Shown here: piece after piece, positions 15,402 to 15,577 of the stretch | Position numbering within the stretch: position 1 is the first letter of the stretch | How the letters are laid out: the number at the start of each line of letters is the position of its first letter | NCBI GenBank assembly: GCA_947253305.1 | Contig: CAMXYZ010000017.1 | Coordinates: 1-15,577, forward strand | Source: an uncultured Helcococcus sp. | GTDB taxonomy: Bacteria > Bacillota > Clostridia > Tissierellales > Peptoniphilaceae | DNA: 15,577 nucleotides | Direction of reading: 5' to 3' | Program-made: the position numbers and the translations under genes | The notes under the pieces: generated by a model | What the model saw: the letters and a program-made list of their open reading frames with translations, nothing else | Told to the model about the DNA's origin: nothing | Databases searched by the model: none

Positions 15402-15430
15402 ATTTTATCATATTTTGGGCATTATGAGAA
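15402..15430 (-). promoter_or_regulatory. Promoter of prfB-tex-proS
   Basis: On the minus strand TTCTCA (15425-15430, 4 of 6 matches) lies 17 bases before an extended -10, TGATAAAAT (core TAAAAT at 15402-15407). The -35 almost touches the U-tract of the secA terminator, so the operon appears to restart transcription at once after secA. Confidence 0.6.
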
Positions 15431-15431
15431 T

Positions 15432-15474
15432 AAAAAATAGTCATTGATGGAGATTCTTCCACCAATGACTATTT
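15432..15474 (-). terminator. Intrinsic terminator after secA
   Basis: A 16-base stem (15435-15450 with 15459-15474, one G-U pair in the RNA) encloses an 8-base loop and is followed on the minus strand by six T. It begins 8 bases after the secA stop. The stem is long and strong. Confidence 0.93.
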
Positions 15475-15481
15475 AGATTAT

Positions 15482-15531
15482 TTAATTTTTACCGTGACAA
15501 TTCTTGTATTTCTTACCGGAGCCACATGGAC
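15482..15531 (-). CDS. secA: SecA preprotein translocase ATPase, last codons only
   Basis: The minus strand reads PCGSGKKYKNCHGKN and then TAA. This is the C-terminal zinc-binding SEC-C tail typical of SecA (usually CPCGSGKKYKNCHG), which contacts SecB or ribosomes and phospholipids. Only 16 codons are left before the adapter junction, and the first is incomplete: the genome gives the last two bases of what is probably the Cys of CPC, and adapter supplies a G that makes it read Gly. A SEC-C tail can occur on other proteins, but secA directly upstream of prfB is a common bacterial order, so secA is the best call. Confidence 0.82.
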
Positions 15532-15577
15532 CTGTCTCTTATACACATCTCCGAGCCCACGAGACAAGAGGCAATCT
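15532..15577 (+). other. Nextera i7-side adapter (artefact)
   Basis: Positions 15532-15550 read CTGTCTCTTATACACATCT and 15551-15565 read CCGAGCCCACGAGAC, the mosaic end and read-2 adapter. Bases 15566-15573 (AAGAGGCA) match a standard i7 index, and ATCT begins the P7 primer. This is library sequence and not genome. Confidence 0.98.

Noticed and set aside
39..15531. New defence, mobile or biosynthetic system
   Set aside because: Every sizeable frame is a recognised housekeeping or transport gene in a compact minus-strand layout. No integrase, transposase, toxin-antitoxin pair, CRISPR repeat or unassigned large ORF is present.

Overview
The window looks like an AT-rich, low-GC Gram-positive chromosome segment. 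All genes lie on the minus strand, and strong AGGAGG-type ribosome sites and U-tract hairpin terminators are common. The long OppB, the cysteine-poor OppD and the general look of the proteins suggest a Bacillota anaerobe of the Tissierellales/Peptoniphilaceae type. That placement is an inference; no marker here fixes the genus. UGA is a stop codon, and an RF2 gene with an in-frame UGA is present, so the standard bacterial code applies.

Both ends are sequencing artefacts. Bases 1-38 and 15532-15577 are Illumina Nextera adapter and index sequence, so the real genome runs from 39 to 15531. The two outermost genes, secA and a UvrD-type helicase, are cut by the contig ends and not by biology.

In transcription order (right to left) the layout is: the last codons of secA and its terminator; prfB (RF2, with a programmed +1 frameshift), tex and proS as one overlapping operon with its own promoter and terminator; a 436-base gap holding a consensus promoter; oppA and a terminator; a second promoter followed by oppB, oppC, oppD and oppF, tightly packed or overlapping; a terminator; a secreted NlpC/P60 cell-wall peptidase with a WalR-like box at its promoter; a terminator; a purine nucleoside phosphorylase; a terminator; and the helicase.

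Functionally this is translation and RNA housekeeping (RF2, Tex, ProRS), peptide uptake (an Ami-type Opp importer), wall remodelling (NlpC/P60), nucleoside salvage (PNP) and DNA repair (helicase). I see no mobile element, CRISPR array, RNA gene, prophage or new multi-gene system. The most useful observations are small-scale: the prfB frameshift site, the two-promoter arrangement of the opp genes, the missing Fe-S cysteines in OppD/OppF, extra cysteines in extracytoplasmic parts of the importer, the WalR-like box, and a possible 13-codon leader ORF running through the terminator ahead of the helicase.
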